64,000 bases of DNA from Diploptera punctata (taxonomy: Eukaryota > Arthropoda > Insecta > Blattodea > Blaberidae), in contig JASPKZ010003421.1 of NCBI GenBank assembly GCA_030220185.1, forward strand, positions 1,400,001 to 1,464,000, given 5' to 3'. This document shows positions 63,211-64,000 of this stretch, piece by piece. The first letter of the stretch is position 1, and the number at the start of each line of letters is the position of its first letter. The translations under genes were made by a program, and so were the position numbers. The notes beneath the pieces were generated by a model, which ran no database searches, was not told the origin of the DNA, and was given only the letters and a program-made list of their open reading frames with translations.

Positions 63211-64000
63211 TAAGGCAAGGATTTTAATGCACAATAAAATACAGAATAATGCATTATAAAAATGCAATAATGCACTAACAATTACAAAAAATGCTCTAAA
63301 TTAAAAAACAATGCAATATGATTTTTTATAAAATTCACATTTGCTAGTAAATATAAGGTGTTCACTTTGTATAGTCATGCATTCCAATGCACGACAAACA
63401 ACTGCTGTAGATTGTCGAAGGTGAAATATGTTTGATTGACTCTTAATAATGAATAAATACATCGAGAAATTCCTTTCCAGTTCTAGAAATACTAACGGTG
63501 AATATTCAAAATAAACTATATCACTGGATTGTAAGTTCTACATTATAATTTTCACCTCGCCGAACATCAGCTATTGATGACAGCATATCAAATTTTTTAT
63601 TTTTATTCAAAATCTTTATCATTTTCTTCCCCACTCAATTCTTCTAGATAATTTATTACAGTTTTCACTAGGTGCCTTTGTTCCACCTAATTGAACTCCT
63701 ATTTCTAAAAAAAAGTACTAGGTTCAGTTAGTTGGAATGTGGAGAGGATACCTCTTCATAAAATGTAAGTTCAAGTTATTTTATATTGGTAGAAACAGTA
63801 AAAGTAAATTATGTTTAAGAAATGCCCATTTCCTCGCAAAAATGCACAAAATTGCCAAAACGTACCTTTGAGTGGTTGAAATAAGCACTAATATGCTAGA
63901 AATCCACAAAAATGCAATATGCCAAAAAAAATTGACAAAAATGTAAATAAATGCAACCACAAATTTTCCTGTTCGAGATCCTTTTGCGCCAAAAAGCATT
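63211..64000. other. Unassigned right edge
   Basis: AT-rich DNA with recurrent AATGCA/TGCATT words (63230-63320, 63815-63960). They could be the ends of a degraded DNA transposon. No gene recognised; the window ends inside this block. Confidence 0.35.

Overview
The window looks like a piece of an arthropod nuclear genome: AT-rich, dense in (ATT)n, (TA)n and (CA)n microsatellites, and packed with tRNA-derived SINEs, several LINE clades, Penelope, hAT, Tc1/mariner, pogo and Helitron-like sequences. The combination, with many TAGGCCTA words, suggests a large insect genome, perhaps a cockroach or relative (Blattodea). That attribution is inference. I see no convincing host protein-coding gene, rRNA or functional tRNA. 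The window reads as intergenic or intronic DNA made of overlapping transposon generations. All repeat family names used here (SINE-A to SINE-F, LINE-A to LINE-F, element T) are local labels.

Layout. 0-5 kb: a near-perfect 454-bp-arm foldback of a Penelope-like element 3' end (402-1366), decayed SINEs, a LINE-B fragment and the end of a LINE with a restriction-like endonuclease domain. 6-9 kb: a broken hAT transposase, then a hairpin MITE. 9-18 kb: SINE-C copies, a LINE-F fragment interrupted by a TA-centred inverted duplication, SINE-A, a partial element T, a decayed LINE-C reverse transcriptase and a second endonuclease-domain LINE end. 18-23 kb: an internally deleted LINE-A, a second hairpin MITE, a small Penelope-like foldback and two head-to-tail Helitron-like elements, one of them split by a SINE. 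23-32 kb: SINE-D and SINE-E, a LINE-A with a nested SINE, element T copies and a LINE-D with an intact YADD. 32-43 kb: more SINEs, element T, LINE-A and LINE-C, plus a 40-bp tandem repeat. 43-53 kb: LINE tails, SINE-A/F copies and a complete but frameshifted mariner. 53-56 kb: a Tc1-like element with an open 349-codon transposase, nested in a LINE-B. 56-64 kb: LINE-A, a SINE mosaic, two tandem element T copies, LINE-C and a pogo/Tigger deletion derivative.

How the parts work together. SINE-A, -B, -C and -D copies have target-site duplications of about 9-15 bp, and two SINE-A copies are 5'-truncated, as expected for target-primed reverse transcription by LINE machinery. LINE-A, -B, -C and -F each end in a characteristic short repeat. 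Element T is about 0.65-0.82 kb, non-coding, has 47-bp perfect terminal inverted repeats in its fullest copy, and comes in two subfamilies that differ by a central cassette. Together with the foldbacks it is the least conventional structure here. The only apparently intact coding sequence is the Tc1-like transposase (53868-54917, minus).
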